A stretch of DNA of 64,000 bases from the NCBI RefSeq assembly GCF_040675875.1, contig NZ_JBEGII010000001.1, forward strand, positions 1,798,001 to 1,862,000, read 5' to 3'. Shown here in pieces: positions 17,022 through 24,753 of this stretch (positions are counted from its first letter, which is position 1; each line of letters starts with the position of its first letter). The notes beneath the pieces were generated by a model. It was not told the DNA's origin. It was given only the letters and a program-made list of their open reading frames with translations, and did not search any database. Source of the DNA: Microbacterium sp. LWO12-1.2 (GTDB lineage Bacteria; Actinomycetota; Actinomycetes; Actinomycetales; Microbacteriaceae). Made by a program: the position numbers and the translations under genes.

Positions 17022-18299
17022 GTGAGCGGCGCATCGACGATCCTGAGACAGTTCGGGCCGATGGTGTATCTGCCGACCGTGCTCTTCTCCCTCGGCGAGG
17101 GCGCCGTGATCCCGCTGATCCCCGTGATCGCCGCACGGATGGGCGCGGATGTCGCCTTCGCCGCGCTTGTGGCATCCGCACTCGTGGTCGGGCAGCTGTG
17201 CGGCAATCTGCCCGCCGGCTGGGCCGTCGCCCGCATCGGCGAGCGCTTCACGATGGTGATCGCGGGACTGGTGTCGATGGTCGCCGCGGCCGGCATGATC
17301 TTCGCGCCGTCGATCGGTGTGCTCGCAGCGTCCGTCTTCTTGCTCGGGTTCTGCGCTGCGGCTTTCGGGCTCGCCCGCCACGCGTTCATGACCACTCGGG
17401 TGCCGGTGGCGTTCCGGGCCAGAGCGCTGTCGCTGCTCGGCGGCAGCTTCCGCCTCGGCATCTTCATCGGCCCGTTCGTGGCCGCAGGGCTCCTGCAGCT
17501 CTTCGACGCGGAGTCGGCGGCGATCTGGTTCTTCGTGGGCTGCCTCGTGCTGATGGTGCTGCTGGTGCTGTTCGGGCCTGATCCGGAGAAGGACATCCCG
17601 CCGATCACCCGCCCGTCCGCGCGGTCGTTCGTGGAGGACTCCGGGGAGCCGGTGAGCGGTTCGATCCCGACGGTCGAACGCGTGGGCATCTTCCGCACGA
17701 TGTGGCGGCAGCGTGCCGTTCTCGGCAGGCTCGGACTCGCGGCGGCGTCGCTCTCGGCCGTGCGGTCGGCCCGTCAGGTCGTGCTTCCACTGTGGGGTCT
17801 GTCGCTCGGACTCGACGCATCCACGATCGCCCTGGTGGTCGGCGTCTCCGGCGCGATCGACTTCGCCCTGTTCTACGCGAGCGGGCAGGTGATGGACCGC
17901 TTCGGACGTCTCTGGGCGGCGATGCCGGCGATGGTGCTGATGGCCGCCGCCTTCCTCGCCCTCTCGTTCACACACGACGGAGATGCCGCTGTGCTCTGGT
18001 ACGGCATGTTCGCGGCGATGCTCGGCGTGGGCAACGGACTCTCCAGCGGCATCCTGCTCACGCTCGGCGCCGATGTCGCTCCCAAGCGCAACCCCGCACC
18101 GTTCCTGGGATCGTGGCGCACGCTGACGGACGCCGGCGGCGCGATCGCCCCGCTGCTGATCTCGGGCATCACCGCGGTCGCCTCGCTGCCGATCGCCGCC
18201 GCCGCGATGGGTGTCGTCGGGCTGCTCGGAGCCGCGGGGTTCCTGCGGTGGATCCCGCGGTTCGTCCCGCGGCCGAAGCCCGGCACCGACGCGGGCTGA
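17022..18299 (+). CDS. Major facilitator superfamily transporter
   Basis: 425 residues from GTG 17022. Twelve hydrophobic segments are visible in two groups of six around a hydrophilic centre (about 190-225, DPEKDIPPITRPSARSFVEDSG). The first half has GNLPAGWAVARIGERFTMV, a version of the MFS A-motif loop between helices 2 and 3; the second half has GQVMDRFGRLWAAM at the matching place. These are drug/metabolite-exporter-like features. No regulator or pathway gene is next to it, so the substrate cannot be assigned. It is divergent from the sensor kinase, and a small membrane protein follows 74 bp downstream. Confidence 0.88.
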   Translation: MSGASTILRQFGPMVYLPTVLFSLGEGAVIPLIPVIAARMGADVAFAALVASALVVGQLCGNLPAGWAVARIGERFTMVIAGLVSMVAAAGMIFAPSIGVLAASVFLLGFCAAAFGLARHAFMTTRVPVAFRARALSLLGGSFRLGIFIGPFVAAGLLQLFDAESAAIWFFVGCLVLMVLLVLFGPDPEKDIPPITRPSARSFVEDSGEPVSGSIPTVERVGIFRTMWRQRAVLGRLGLAAASLSAVRSARQVVLPLWGLSLGLDASTIALVVGVSGAIDFALFYASGQVMDRFGRLWAAMPAMVLMAAAFLALSFTHDGDAAVLWYGMFAAMLGVGNGLSSGILLTLGADVAPKRNPAPFLGSWRTLTDAGGAIAPLLISGITAVASLPIAAAAMGVVGLLGAAGFLRWIPRFVPRPKPGTDAG

Positions 18300-18373
18300 G
18301 CGCGCGCCACTACGACGACGACGTTGCGATGACATCGCCCGGCTGGGAGAGTGGCTGTTCAAGGAGGCCGACC

Positions 18374-18562
18374 ATGGAGCCACACCAGCAGGAGTTCAGT
18401 CAGATGCCCGGCATCAATGACAATCCGCTCGGCGCCTCCTTCCGCCAACTCTCGGAAGAGGACACGAAGCCGCGCGCGATGCTCTGGTCGTCGATCAGCG
18501 TGGGGCTTCTCGTCGTCGCGGTCGGCGTCTACTTCCTCGGGGATTGGCTCGGCTGGTTCTGA
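18374..18562 (+). CDS. Small single-pass membrane protein
   Basis: 62 residues from ATG 18374, preceded by a strong AAGGAGG (18361-18367) at 6 nt. The N-terminal 36 residues are polar (MPGINDNPLGASFRQLSEED). One membrane helix follows (SSISVGLLVVAVGVYFLGDWLGWF) and ends the protein. The strong ribosome site and clean start make a real gene likely despite the size. It lies between the MFS gene and another membrane protein on the same strand. Function unknown. Confidence 0.7.
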   Translation: MEPHQQEFSQMPGINDNPLGASFRQLSEEDTKPRAMLWSSISVGLLVVAVGVYFLGDWLGWF

Positions 18563-18585
18563 GCGGAGCGCGTGCCCCGGAGCGC

Positions 18586-18591
18586 CATACT
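18586..18591 (+). promoter_or_regulatory. -10 element CATACT of the 18598 gene
   Basis: CATACT, 6 nt (GGTGCT), then GTG 18598. Its first base departs from the TAnnnT pattern; the spacing fits the leaderless set. Confidence 0.4.
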
Positions 18592-18597
18592 GGTGCT

Positions 18598-19179
18598 GTG
18601 AGTATCGATCCACAAGGACGTTTCGGACCACTCGGCAAGTACGGAGCTTACGGTCGGGTCGGCTCCGCGATCAATCTGGTCTTCAGCATCGGGCTCTTCA
18701 TCGCCGGCACCATCATGATGATCACACGCGGCTTCCCGAGTGGGATGCCTGTGTGGTTCGCGGTTGCCTGGTGGGGCATCGGCGCGTTCATCATCTGGCG
18801 CTGCGCACGCGTCTTCCGATCAGTTCGCCGTCGAGAACGTGAGAACGCGGAGGACCTCCGATTGGCGGAGATGGTGGCCGGCGAGACGCACACCTCATCC
18901 CCCAATCAGCGACCGGGCAAGCCCTTGCGATCGTGGCGTGAGGAGACTTGGGAACGAGAGCACAACGCACGAGCCGTGCTCAAGTTCTCTGAAGCAACGG
19001 ACGCTGTGCGGAAGCTGATCGCGGGCGAGAGCCTCACGACGGAAGACATCGTGTCTCTCGGACGACTGAACTCTTTCTGCGTCGCCCAGTGGTACGAACC
19101 TCTCGTGGAGCTGATGAGAGAACCGTTCATCGATCCGGATGTCGCCGATTTCTTCGGCCCACTGGTGAAGACGACGTAG
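18598..19179 (+). CDS. Hypothetical two-helix membrane protein
   Basis: 193 residues from GTG 18598. Two membrane helices (INLVFSIGLFIAGTIMMITRG and PVWFAVAWWGIGAFIIWRCARVF, about 22-70) are followed by a charged helical stretch (RRRERENAEDLRLAEMVAGE) and a soluble C-terminal part of about 90 residues. That part has a SHOCT-like look (AVRKLIAGESLTTEDIVSLGRLN), but the match is not clear. No catalytic motif is seen. GC content is a little lower than in its neighbours by eye. Function unknown. Confidence 0.65.
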   Translation: MSIDPQGRFGPLGKYGAYGRVGSAINLVFSIGLFIAGTIMMITRGFPSGMPVWFAVAWWGIGAFIIWRCARVFRSVRRRERENAEDLRLAEMVAGETHTSSPNQRPGKPLRSWREETWEREHNARAVLKFSEATDAVRKLIAGESLTTEDIVSLGRLNSFCVAQWYEPLVELMREPFIDPDVADFFGPLVKTT

Positions 19180-19211
19180 TCTATGTGATTCCTCTCCCGC
19201 TCTGACGCCCG

Positions 19212-19646
19212 TCACCGCAGCGCCGTGCGACTCGTCGCGGTGGACTCCAACGGCACCCCGTCGGGGACGAAGGGCGCGAACAGCGGCGGATGCCACGGCA
19301 CGGCCATCGTCACCCGGGCGGAGACGCCGTCCGGGGTGTCTGCGGCGACGAGACTCGCATCGCCTGGCAACACGGCGATCAGCGCCACGGCCTGCTCTCG
19401 CACCCCGGCGTCGGTCAGCTCGGCCCGCACGCTCTCCCCCTCGACCACCAGGGTGAAGCCGTCGGCTCCGGCGAGCGCGGCCGCATCGGCGAGGGCATCC
19501 AGTCTCTTCTGCGCGATGTAGAGGTCGGTGGCGCAGACGCACACGAACAGGAGCGAAAGGGCGAGTAGCACGTACCCGAGCGTGAGCAGGAGCACGCTGC
19601 CCTCCTCTCCCCCGAGCTCACCCTTCCCGGCTCGAAAACTCGTCAC
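19212..19646 (-). CDS. TadG/Rv3654c-like pilus-locus protein
   Basis: 144 residues from GTG 19646, which overlaps the previous gene's stop as GTGA. After a short N-terminus (EEGSVLLL) comes one long membrane helix (LGYVLLALSLLFVCVCATDLYIAQKRLDALADAAALAGADG), typical of the small TadG-like or secretion-neighbourhood proteins in actinobacterial Tad loci. The rest is outside. It lacks the Glu at +5 seen in the two TadE-type proteins before it. It is last in the tad operon. The role, probably minor pilus component or assembly factor, is inferred from position. Confidence 0.75.
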   Translation of the reverse strand: MTSFRAGKGELGGEEGSVLLLTLGYVLLALSLLFVCVCATDLYIAQKRLDALADAAALAGADGFTLVVEGESVRAELTDAGVREQAVALIAVLPGDASLVAADTPDGVSARVTMAVPWHPPLFAPFVPDGVPLESTATSRTALR

Positions 19647-20098
19647 TGCGCACCCCACAGCCGCGACACCTTCTGCACCGCCGATGCTTCCACCGGGATC
19701 GACAGGGCACGGTCCAATCCGAACGCGGCGGGGATGAACGGGAGCCGCACGCGGGCACTGATCATCACGGTGACCGTGGCGCCCGACGATGGGCAGTCCA
19801 CGCCGGCCGGCACACACGCCACCGAGACCTGGAGAGCATCCGGGTCGAGTCCGTACTCCTCCGCTACCCCTTCCAGCACCGCATCCCCACGCGCGGCCGC
19901 AGCCTCAGCATCCGACGCCAGTGCGATCACCCGCGCGGTGTGGCGTGCGGCAGCCTCCGCCCCGAGCGACTGCTCCTGGATCACACCGAGCACGATCACC
20001 AGATAGACCAGCGGCACGAGCAGGATCACTCCCACCGTGATGAACTCCAGCGCGGCGGAACCGTCGTCATTCGTCGCCCAGGCTCTCTTCCGGTGCAT
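19643..20098 (-). CDS. TadE-family pseudopilin
   Basis: 151 residues from ATG 20098, chosen over 20119 because GGAGG (20108-20112) lies 9 nt before it. TadE signature: NDDGSAALEFITVGVILLVPLVYLVIV, where Gly is the likely processing site and Glu is at +5, followed by a membrane helix. An extracytoplasmic domain with two cysteines (VACVPAGVDCPSS) follows. TadE-type pseudopilins help assemble Flp pili. It overlaps the upstream TadE-like gene by 32 bp and the downstream gene by 4 bp. Confidence 0.85.
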   Translation of the reverse strand: MHRKRAWATNDDGSAALEFITVGVILLVPLVYLVIVLGVIQEQSLGAEAAARHTARVIALASDAEAAAARGDAVLEGVAEEYGLDPDALQVSVACVPAGVDCPSSGATVTVMISARVRLPFIPAAFGLDRALSIPVEASAVQKVSRLWGAQ

Positions 20099-20468
20099 GT
20101 GCTTCGACCTCCAATCCATAGGGAATGCCGAGCAGCCCGATCACCGGCAGGGTCGTGCGCACGCGCACATCGATCGTGGCTTGGCCCTGCGCATCTGAGC
20201 GCTGAACGCTGATCTCCTCCGCATACTCCGCTCCGACAGCGCGCCTGATCGCGATCCGGGTCCGCTCCGCTCCCTCCGCAAGAGTCGTATCGGCGAGCGC
20301 CGCGTAGTACGCGCCCTCGACGGCGGAGTCATGCACGACGTTGCGCACATAGACCGCGAGCGCAAGCTGCAGCACCGCAAGCGTGAGCACGGTGAGCAGT
20401 GTCCCGACGAGGAGGAACTCCACAGGACTCGACCCCCGGTCGTCCGAGAACGCGCGACGCACACACAC
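20067..20468 (-). CDS. TadE/TadF-family pseudopilin
   Basis: 133 residues from GTG 20468 (another GTG at 20462 is possible). Signature SDDRGSSPVEFLLVGTLL: Gly, then Glu at +5, then the helix TLLTVLTLAVLQLALAVYV. The tail VVHDSAVEGAYYAALAD is the usual post-helix segment of TadE proteins. It begins one base after the flp-like stop codon and overlaps the next TadE gene, so it sits inside a tight operon. Pseudopilin role inferred from family. Confidence 0.85.
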   Translation of the reverse strand: MCVRRAFSDDRGSSPVEFLLVGTLLTVLTLAVLQLALAVYVRNVVHDSAVEGAYYAALADTTLAEGAERTRIAIRRAVGAEYAEEISVQRSDAQGQATIDVRVRTTLPVIGLLGIPYGLEVEAHAPEESLGDE

Positions 20469-20469
20469 C

Positions 20470-20667
20470 TCAGAGCCCGGACACTCGTTGGATCGCCTGC
20501 TCGAACAGCGCCGACAGCGCCGGCCCGGCCACCGCCCAGATCAGCACCACGAGCCCCGCAGTCATCAGAGTCACCAACACCCACCCGGGTACATCGCCAC
20601 GCTCGTCGTCGACGAGGTCACGCAGCCGGGTCATCACATCCGTCCTCCAGCGTCGAAGGGTCGTCAT
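20470..20667 (-). CDS. Flp-type small pilin candidate
   Basis: 65 residues, preceded by AAAGGAAG at 5 nt. A basic N-terminus (TTLRRWRTDVMTRLRDLVDDERG) is followed by one membrane helix (WVLVTLMTAGLVVLIWAVAG) and a short amphipathic tail (ALSALFEQAIQRVSGL). Position and size are those of the major Flp pilin. However, the residue at +5 after the likely processing Gly is Trp (G-DVPGW), not the Glu used by classical Flp prepilins. Position between TadC and TadE makes the pilin call likely; processing may differ. Confidence 0.72.
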   Translation of the reverse strand: MTTLRRWRTDVMTRLRDLVDDERGDVPGWVLVTLMTAGLVVLIWAVAGPALSALFEQAIQRVSGL

Positions 20668-20688
20668 GGTCTTCCTTTCTCGGGGCGG

Positions 20689-21627
20689 TCAGCTGATGCC
20701 GAGCCGCAAGATGAACAGGCCGGGGTAGATGGCGAACAGGACGGACAACGGCAAGATCAGGAACACGAGCGGGAGCAGCATCAGGATCTCCTTACGACCT
20801 GCCTGCTCGATGAGTGTCCGCTTCGCGTCCTCCCGCGCGTCTCCGGCCTGGGCATGCAGCACCCCGGCCAGCGGCGCTCCGCGCTCGAGAGCAGCGATCA
20901 CCTGATCAACGGCTCGCGTCAATCCCGGAAGCTGCAGCCGCGCAGCCATCGCAGCGAGCGCCTCGGCGAGCGGCGAGCCGGTGTTCACGGCGAGCACCAC
21001 CTGGCGCAGTTCGCCGGTCAGCTCCCCAGATCCGACTGTCGTCACCCGTCGCAACGAGTCGAGGAAACCCTCGCCCGCGGAGAGGCAGAGCGAGAGGAAT
21101 TCCAGCATCGTCGGCAGCTCTTCTGTGAGCCGCGCACGACGCGATGCGACGCGTGCGGAGAGCTGCATGTCGTAGCCGACACCCGCGAGTGCACCGGCGA
21201 GCAGTGGCATCACCGCGACCGGAGCAGTCATCCGGTCGATGAGCACCAGGCCGATCAGCACGATCGCTCCCACCCCGATACCCGCCAGCATCCATCCGAG
21301 TTGGCGACCACGGAATGCAGAGGCCTCCATACGAGAGCCGGCCTGAGCGAGCCGCTGGCGAAGAGCTTCACCGCCGCCCACCAGACGCTCGAATGCTCCT
21401 TGCGTTCGTTGCCAGGGCGTCCTGCCGCCGGCCGGCAGCACGCCGGAGGTGGGGAGGATGCCGCGCGGCAGGTCCTCGTCCGCGACGACGTCACGGACAT
21501 ACGGAGCGATACGCACGGCGAGCGAAGGTGCCCGCCAACGCGGCAGCGCCGAGAGAAGAGCCAGCACTCCGGCACCGAAAGCCCCGCCGAGCAGCACCGC
21601 GTTCGCAATCGTCGTGATCCCGTTCAT
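20689..21627 (-). CDS. tadC: TadC, type II/IV secretion system F-type membrane protein
   Basis: 312 residues from ATG 21627, which overlaps the tadB stop as ATGA. A T2SSF domain sits near the C-terminal half (LTEELPTMLEFLSLCLSAGEGFLDSLRRV, about 145-175, and LPGLTRAVDQVIAALERGAPLAGVL), flanked by membrane helices: two near 85-120 (WMLAGIGVGAIVLIGLVLI) and the last at EILMLLPLVFLILPLSVLFAIYPGLF. TadB and TadC form the inner-membrane platform on which the TadA ATPase works. Confidence 0.9.
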   Translation of the reverse strand: MNGITTIANAVLLGGAFGAGVLALLSALPRWRAPSLAVRIAPYVRDVVADEDLPRGILPTSGVLPAGGRTPWQRTQGAFERLVGGGEALRQRLAQAGSRMEASAFRGRQLGWMLAGIGVGAIVLIGLVLIDRMTAPVAVMPLLAGALAGVGYDMQLSARVASRRARLTEELPTMLEFLSLCLSAGEGFLDSLRRVTTVGSGELTGELRQVVLAVNTGSPLAEALAAMAARLQLPGLTRAVDQVIAALERGAPLAGVLHAQAGDAREDAKRTLIEQAGRKEILMLLPLVFLILPLSVLFAIYPGLFILRLGIS

Positions 21628-22481
21628 CCGAACCACCGCCGTGGCTCGGCCAGCCGGCCGATGCGGATCATGATGCGGAAGGCGACCACCGAGACGACGG
21701 CTCCGATGCAGATCACGAGCACTCCTTCCGGCGTGCCGTACGCAGATGCACCCTCAGGGCGCATCACGAGCAGCCCCAGGATGACCCACGGTGCCACCGC
21801 TCCCAGCACGGCGGCTCCACGGATCCACGACTGTCGCGCTTCCACTTCACCGCGCAGTGCCGCATCGGCGCGCACCGACGCGGACAGCGCCCGCAGCACG
21901 TTCGTGAGTTCCGTCCCTCCGACCTGACGCGCCATCCGCAAGGTCTCGACGATGCGGTCGCCGATCGGATCCGCGAGAGCGACCTTCAGTCGATCGAGGC
22001 TCGCCTCGAAGCGCCCCGTGGCCTGCAGGTCGTGGGCGAACACCGCGAAGGCCGGTCGCAGCATCACAGGTGCCGAGCTGCCGAGCCCTGCCACGGCGTC
22101 GGGTAATGACAGCCCCACCCGGATGGAGGCGACGAGCAGATCGCAGACATCGGGCCACAGCTGTCGCCGGAGCCGCCGCAGGCGAACGCGACGAGCACGC
22201 AGGAACAGCACCGGCGCCAGGGCACCCGCGACACCCGCGAGCAGAGCGAGTACCGGCATCGCTGTCAGCAACCACGCCACGGACGCGGCGACCATGGCCG
22301 CAGCCACGATCGCGCTCACCACGGTGCGCTGGCCGAGCGCCCCCAGTCCCGCCTCTTCCTGCAGGCGCATGAGCCGACCACGCCGCACGGTCGGCTCCTT
22401 CTTCTCCCTCGGCGGCCACATCCACGGCGAGATACTCAACAGCACGCCGGCGGCGAGAACTGCGCCGAGCAGCAGCGTCAC
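21624..22481 (-). CDS. tadB: TadB, type II/IV secretion system F-type membrane protein
   Basis: 285 residues. An N-terminal helix (TLLLGAVLAAGVLLSISPWMW) precedes two central helices (AIVAAAMVAASVAWLLTAMPVLALLAGVAG), a T2SSF domain (RRLRRQLWPDVCDLLVASIRVGLSLPDAVAGL) and C-terminal helices (GAVAPWVILGLLVM, VLVICIGAVVSVVAFRIMIRI). It overlaps tadA by 4 bp and tadC by 4 bp. With TadC it forms the platform of the Flp pilus machine. Confidence 0.9.
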   Translation of the reverse strand: MTLLLGAVLAAGVLLSISPWMWPPREKKEPTVRRGRLMRLQEEAGLGALGQRTVVSAIVAAAMVAASVAWLLTAMPVLALLAGVAGALAPVLFLRARRVRLRRLRRQLWPDVCDLLVASIRVGLSLPDAVAGLGSSAPVMLRPAFAVFAHDLQATGRFEASLDRLKVALADPIGDRIVETLRMARQVGGTELTNVLRALSASVRADAALRGEVEARQSWIRGAAVLGAVAPWVILGLLVMRPEGASAYGTPEGVLVICIGAVVSVVAFRIMIRIGRLAEPRRWFG

Positions 22482-23671
22482 GACACGACCTCGGAACGCC
22501 GTCGCGCAGCGAGAGGCGTCTCGGCAGCTCTCCCGAACCGAGCGGCCGAGTAGACCGACCGGGTGAGGATGCGACCGTCTCTGACCTCGCCGGTAGGCGC
22601 GATCACCTCCTGCACACGGCGATGGCCGACCGCGTCACGCTCGCAATGCACCACGAGCCCGACCGCCGCGGCGAGCGCAGGGGCGACGAATGCGCGGTCG
22701 ATGTTGCGTCCGGCCAACAGCGGCAGGATCGCCAGCTTCTCGAGCGCTTCGGTCGCAGAGTTCGCGTGCACGGTCCCCGCACCAGGCACGCCCGTGTTCA
22801 GCGCGAGGACAAGATCGAGGGCTTCCGCATCGCGCACCTCTCCCACCACCAAGCGGTCGGGACGCATGCGCAGAGCTTCCTTCACCAAGCGGCGCAGGGT
22901 GATCTCGCCTTTGCCTTCCAGGCTCGCCTGCCTCCCCTGCAACGCGACCACATCCGGGCCGGTGACGGCGAGCTCGAAGGTCTCCTCGACGGTGATGATG
23001 CGCTGCCGTTCTGCACATGAATCCAGGAGCGCACCGAGCAGCGTGGTCTTGCCGGCATGTGTCGCGCCGGACACGATCACGCTCACCCGGTCGCGCATCG
23101 CCGTACGCAGCAGCGTCGCCAACGTCTCCGGCATCGCTCCCTGCGCCGTGAGCGCCTCCAGAGAGCGGTACTTCGGCAGGAACTTCCTGATGTTCACCGC
23201 CCAGGACCCCCGCACCACGTCGGCGATCGCCACGTGCAGGCGCGACCCGTCCGGGAGCGAGGCGTCGACGAACGGCTGACTGATGTCGACGCGGCGCCCG
23301 GTGGACTGCAGCATCCGCTCCACGAGGTCGCGCATCGTCGCCTCCGTCAGACGCAGATCGATCCGTTCGGCGACCCCACCGCGAGCGACATGCACGTGCG
23401 TGGGACCGTTCAGCCAGATCTCCTCGATCTCCGGATCGTCGAGCAACGGCTGCAGCACACCGAAACCGCTCACGGCTGCCAGCACATCGCGTACGCACGC
23501 GGCTTCGTCGTCGATCAGCTGCTCGCCGCGGGAGAGCGCCACATCGTTGTGTCGTCGCACTTCCGACACGGCGACACGGCGCAGTGCCTCGGGGTCGATG
23601 GACGGGTCGCTGCTCTCCGCACGCAACCGCAGTCGCACGCGCTCAGCGACGACGGCAGAGAGGTGATTCAC
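22478..23671 (-). CDS. tadA: TadA/CpaF pilus assembly ATPase
   Basis: 397 residues from GTG 23671, with GAGGA about 8 nt upstream (a GTG at 23698 is also in frame). VirB11-like hexameric ATPase that powers Flp pilus assembly. Walker A is SGATHAGKTTLL (201-212), the Asp box is ITVEETFEL, and Walker B/His-box regions are RMRPDRLVVGEVRDAEALDLVLALNTG and GTVHANSATEALEKL. The N-terminal domain has the CpaF pattern IEEIWLNGPTHVHVARGG. In most actinobacteria a CpaE/Ssd-like gene precedes it; here the upstream gene is tRNA-Leu. Confidence 0.94.
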   Translation of the reverse strand: MNHLSAVVAERVRLRLRAESSDPSIDPEALRRVAVSEVRRHNDVALSRGEQLIDDEAACVRDVLAAVSGFGVLQPLLDDPEIEEIWLNGPTHVHVARGGVAERIDLRLTEATMRDLVERMLQSTGRRVDISQPFVDASLPDGSRLHVAIADVVRGSWAVNIRKFLPKYRSLEALTAQGAMPETLATLLRTAMRDRVSVIVSGATHAGKTTLLGALLDSCAERQRIITVEETFELAVTGPDVVALQGRQASLEGKGEITLRRLVKEALRMRPDRLVVGEVRDAEALDLVLALNTGVPGAGTVHANSATEALEKLAILPLLAGRNIDRAFVAPALAAAVGLVVHCERDAVGHRRVQEVIAPTGEVRDGRILTRSVYSAARFGRAAETPLAARRRSEVVS

Positions 23672-23710
23672 CCGTGCATCCTCGCAAGAATCCCGCACCC
23701 GGCTCCGAAG

Positions 23711-23719
23711 TTATCCACA
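23711..23719 (+). promoter_or_regulatory. Consensus DnaA box TTATCCACA
   Basis: Exact match to the strong DnaA-box consensus, 40 bp upstream of tadA (which is on the minus strand) and 77 bp before the tRNA-Leu gene. It stands alone and is not part of a visible origin cluster. Confidence 0.45.
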
Positions 23720-23795
23720 GCGCGGCAGATGACGCGCAACTGCGGGCTGATCCCCAGAATCTCGTTTCCTGCGATCAGTAGACTGATTCCACCGC

Positions 23796-23877
23796 GCGGG
23801 AGTGGTGAAATTGGCAGACACGCAGGATTTAGGTTCCTGTGCCCTAGGGCGTGTGGGTTCAAGTCCCACCTTCCGCA
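23796..23877 (+). tRNA. tRNA-Leu (anticodon UAG)
   Basis: 82 nt that fold as a class II tRNA. The acceptor stem GCGGGAG pairs with CTTCCGC (one G-T) and the discriminator is A. D-arm region GTGGTGAAATTGGCAGAC. The anticodon stem CAGGA/TCCTG closes the loop TTTAGGT, with UAG at the anticodon. A variable arm follows (GTGCCCTAGGGCGT), then the T-arm GTGGG-TTCAAGT-CCCAC. The 3' CCA is not encoded. A TAGACT hexamer at 23779-23784 is the likely -10 of its promoter. Confidence 0.96.
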
Positions 23878-23943
23878 CTGATCGATCGCACCGTTCGCGC
23901 TCGGCCTCTTGACCGCCGCACACATCTCTACGACGGGAAACCC

Positions 23944-24717
23944 ATGCATCACGCCGCTCTCATCCCCTGGCTCGACCCCGCGATGATCATCGGCAGCGCC
24001 GGGCCTTGGGCACTGCTCGTGGTGTGCTTCATCGTGTTCGCCGAGACGGGCCTGCTGGTCGGGTTCCTGCTGCCGGGTGACACGCTGCTCGTGATCGCCG
24101 GTCTGCTGTCGCACCCGATCGCCGGTTCGGAGCACGGCGTCTTCGGCATCAACGTGTGGTTCGTCGCCCTGCTGATCGGCCTCTCGGCGTTCATCGGTGG
24201 CGAGGTCGGCTACGTGATCGGCCACAAGGGCGGCCCTGCGGTCTTCGAGCGCAAGGAATCCGGGGTGTTCAGCAAGAAGAACGTCGAGCGCACGAACGCG
24301 TTCTTCGAGCGCTTCGGCGGCATCACGGTCATCCTGGCCCGCTTCGTGCCGATCGTGCGCACTTTCGCCCCCGTCGCCGCGGGTGTCGGTCACATGCCGT
24401 GGCGCCGGTACACGCTCTACAACCTGATCGGTGCGATCCTCTGGGGCTTCGGTCTGACGATGTTCGGCTACGCCATCGGGTTCATCCCCCCGGTCGCCCA
24501 CTTCGTCGAGAGCTACATCGACCTGATCCTGCTCGCCGCGGTCGGCGGCACCGCACTGGTCACCCTCTGGCACTACCTGTCGGAGCGGCACAAGGCCAAG
24601 AAGGCCGCTGCCGCCGGTGAGGATGTCGTCACCGACGCCGCCGAGGCAGAAGAGCTCGTGCTCGACACCGAGGTGTTCGACCGCGCGCCCGACCTCGACG
24701 GCGACGGCAAGCACTGA
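23944..24717 (+). CDS. DedA family membrane protein
   Basis: 257 residues from ATG 23944. DedA proteins are polytopic undecaprenyl-phosphate or lipid-translocase candidates that support envelope homeostasis. Signature regions: FAETGLLVGFLLPGDTLLVIAG, FIGGEVGYVIGHKGG, the re-entrant-loop FERFGGITVILARFVPIVRTFAPVAAG and YNLIGAILWGFGLTMFGYAIGF. A cytoplasmic tail (about 215-257) is Ala/Glu/Asp-rich and specific to this lineage. It follows tRNA-Leu and is convergent with ku. The exact substrate is not readable. Confidence 0.92.
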   Translation: MHHAALIPWLDPAMIIGSAGPWALLVVCFIVFAETGLLVGFLLPGDTLLVIAGLLSHPIAGSEHGVFGINVWFVALLIGLSAFIGGEVGYVIGHKGGPAVFERKESGVFSKKNVERTNAFFERFGGITVILARFVPIVRTFAPVAAGVGHMPWRRYTLYNLIGAILWGFGLTMFGYAIGFIPPVAHFVESYIDLILLAAVGGTALVTLWHYLSERHKAKKAAAAGEDVVTDAAEAEELVLDTEVFDRAPDLDGDGKH

Positions 24718-24724
24718 TCGTCAC

Positions 24725-24750
24725 CCGGCTCTCGCCCACGCGAGGGCCGG
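24725..24750. terminator. Bidirectional terminator between dedA and ku
   Basis: CCGGCTCTCGC, loop CCAC, GCGAGGGCCGG: 11 bp stem with one T-G pair, placed between two convergent stop codons. Confidence 0.75.
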
Positions 24751-24753
24751 GGA

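Noticed and set aside
15714..18383. 889-codon open frame on the minus strand
   Set aside because: Only its last 388 codons are a real gene (kinase, start 16877 with AGGAGG). The rest is the reverse of the MFS transporter gene and is low-complexity Arg/Asp/Glu/His, typical of a shadow frame in high-GC DNA.
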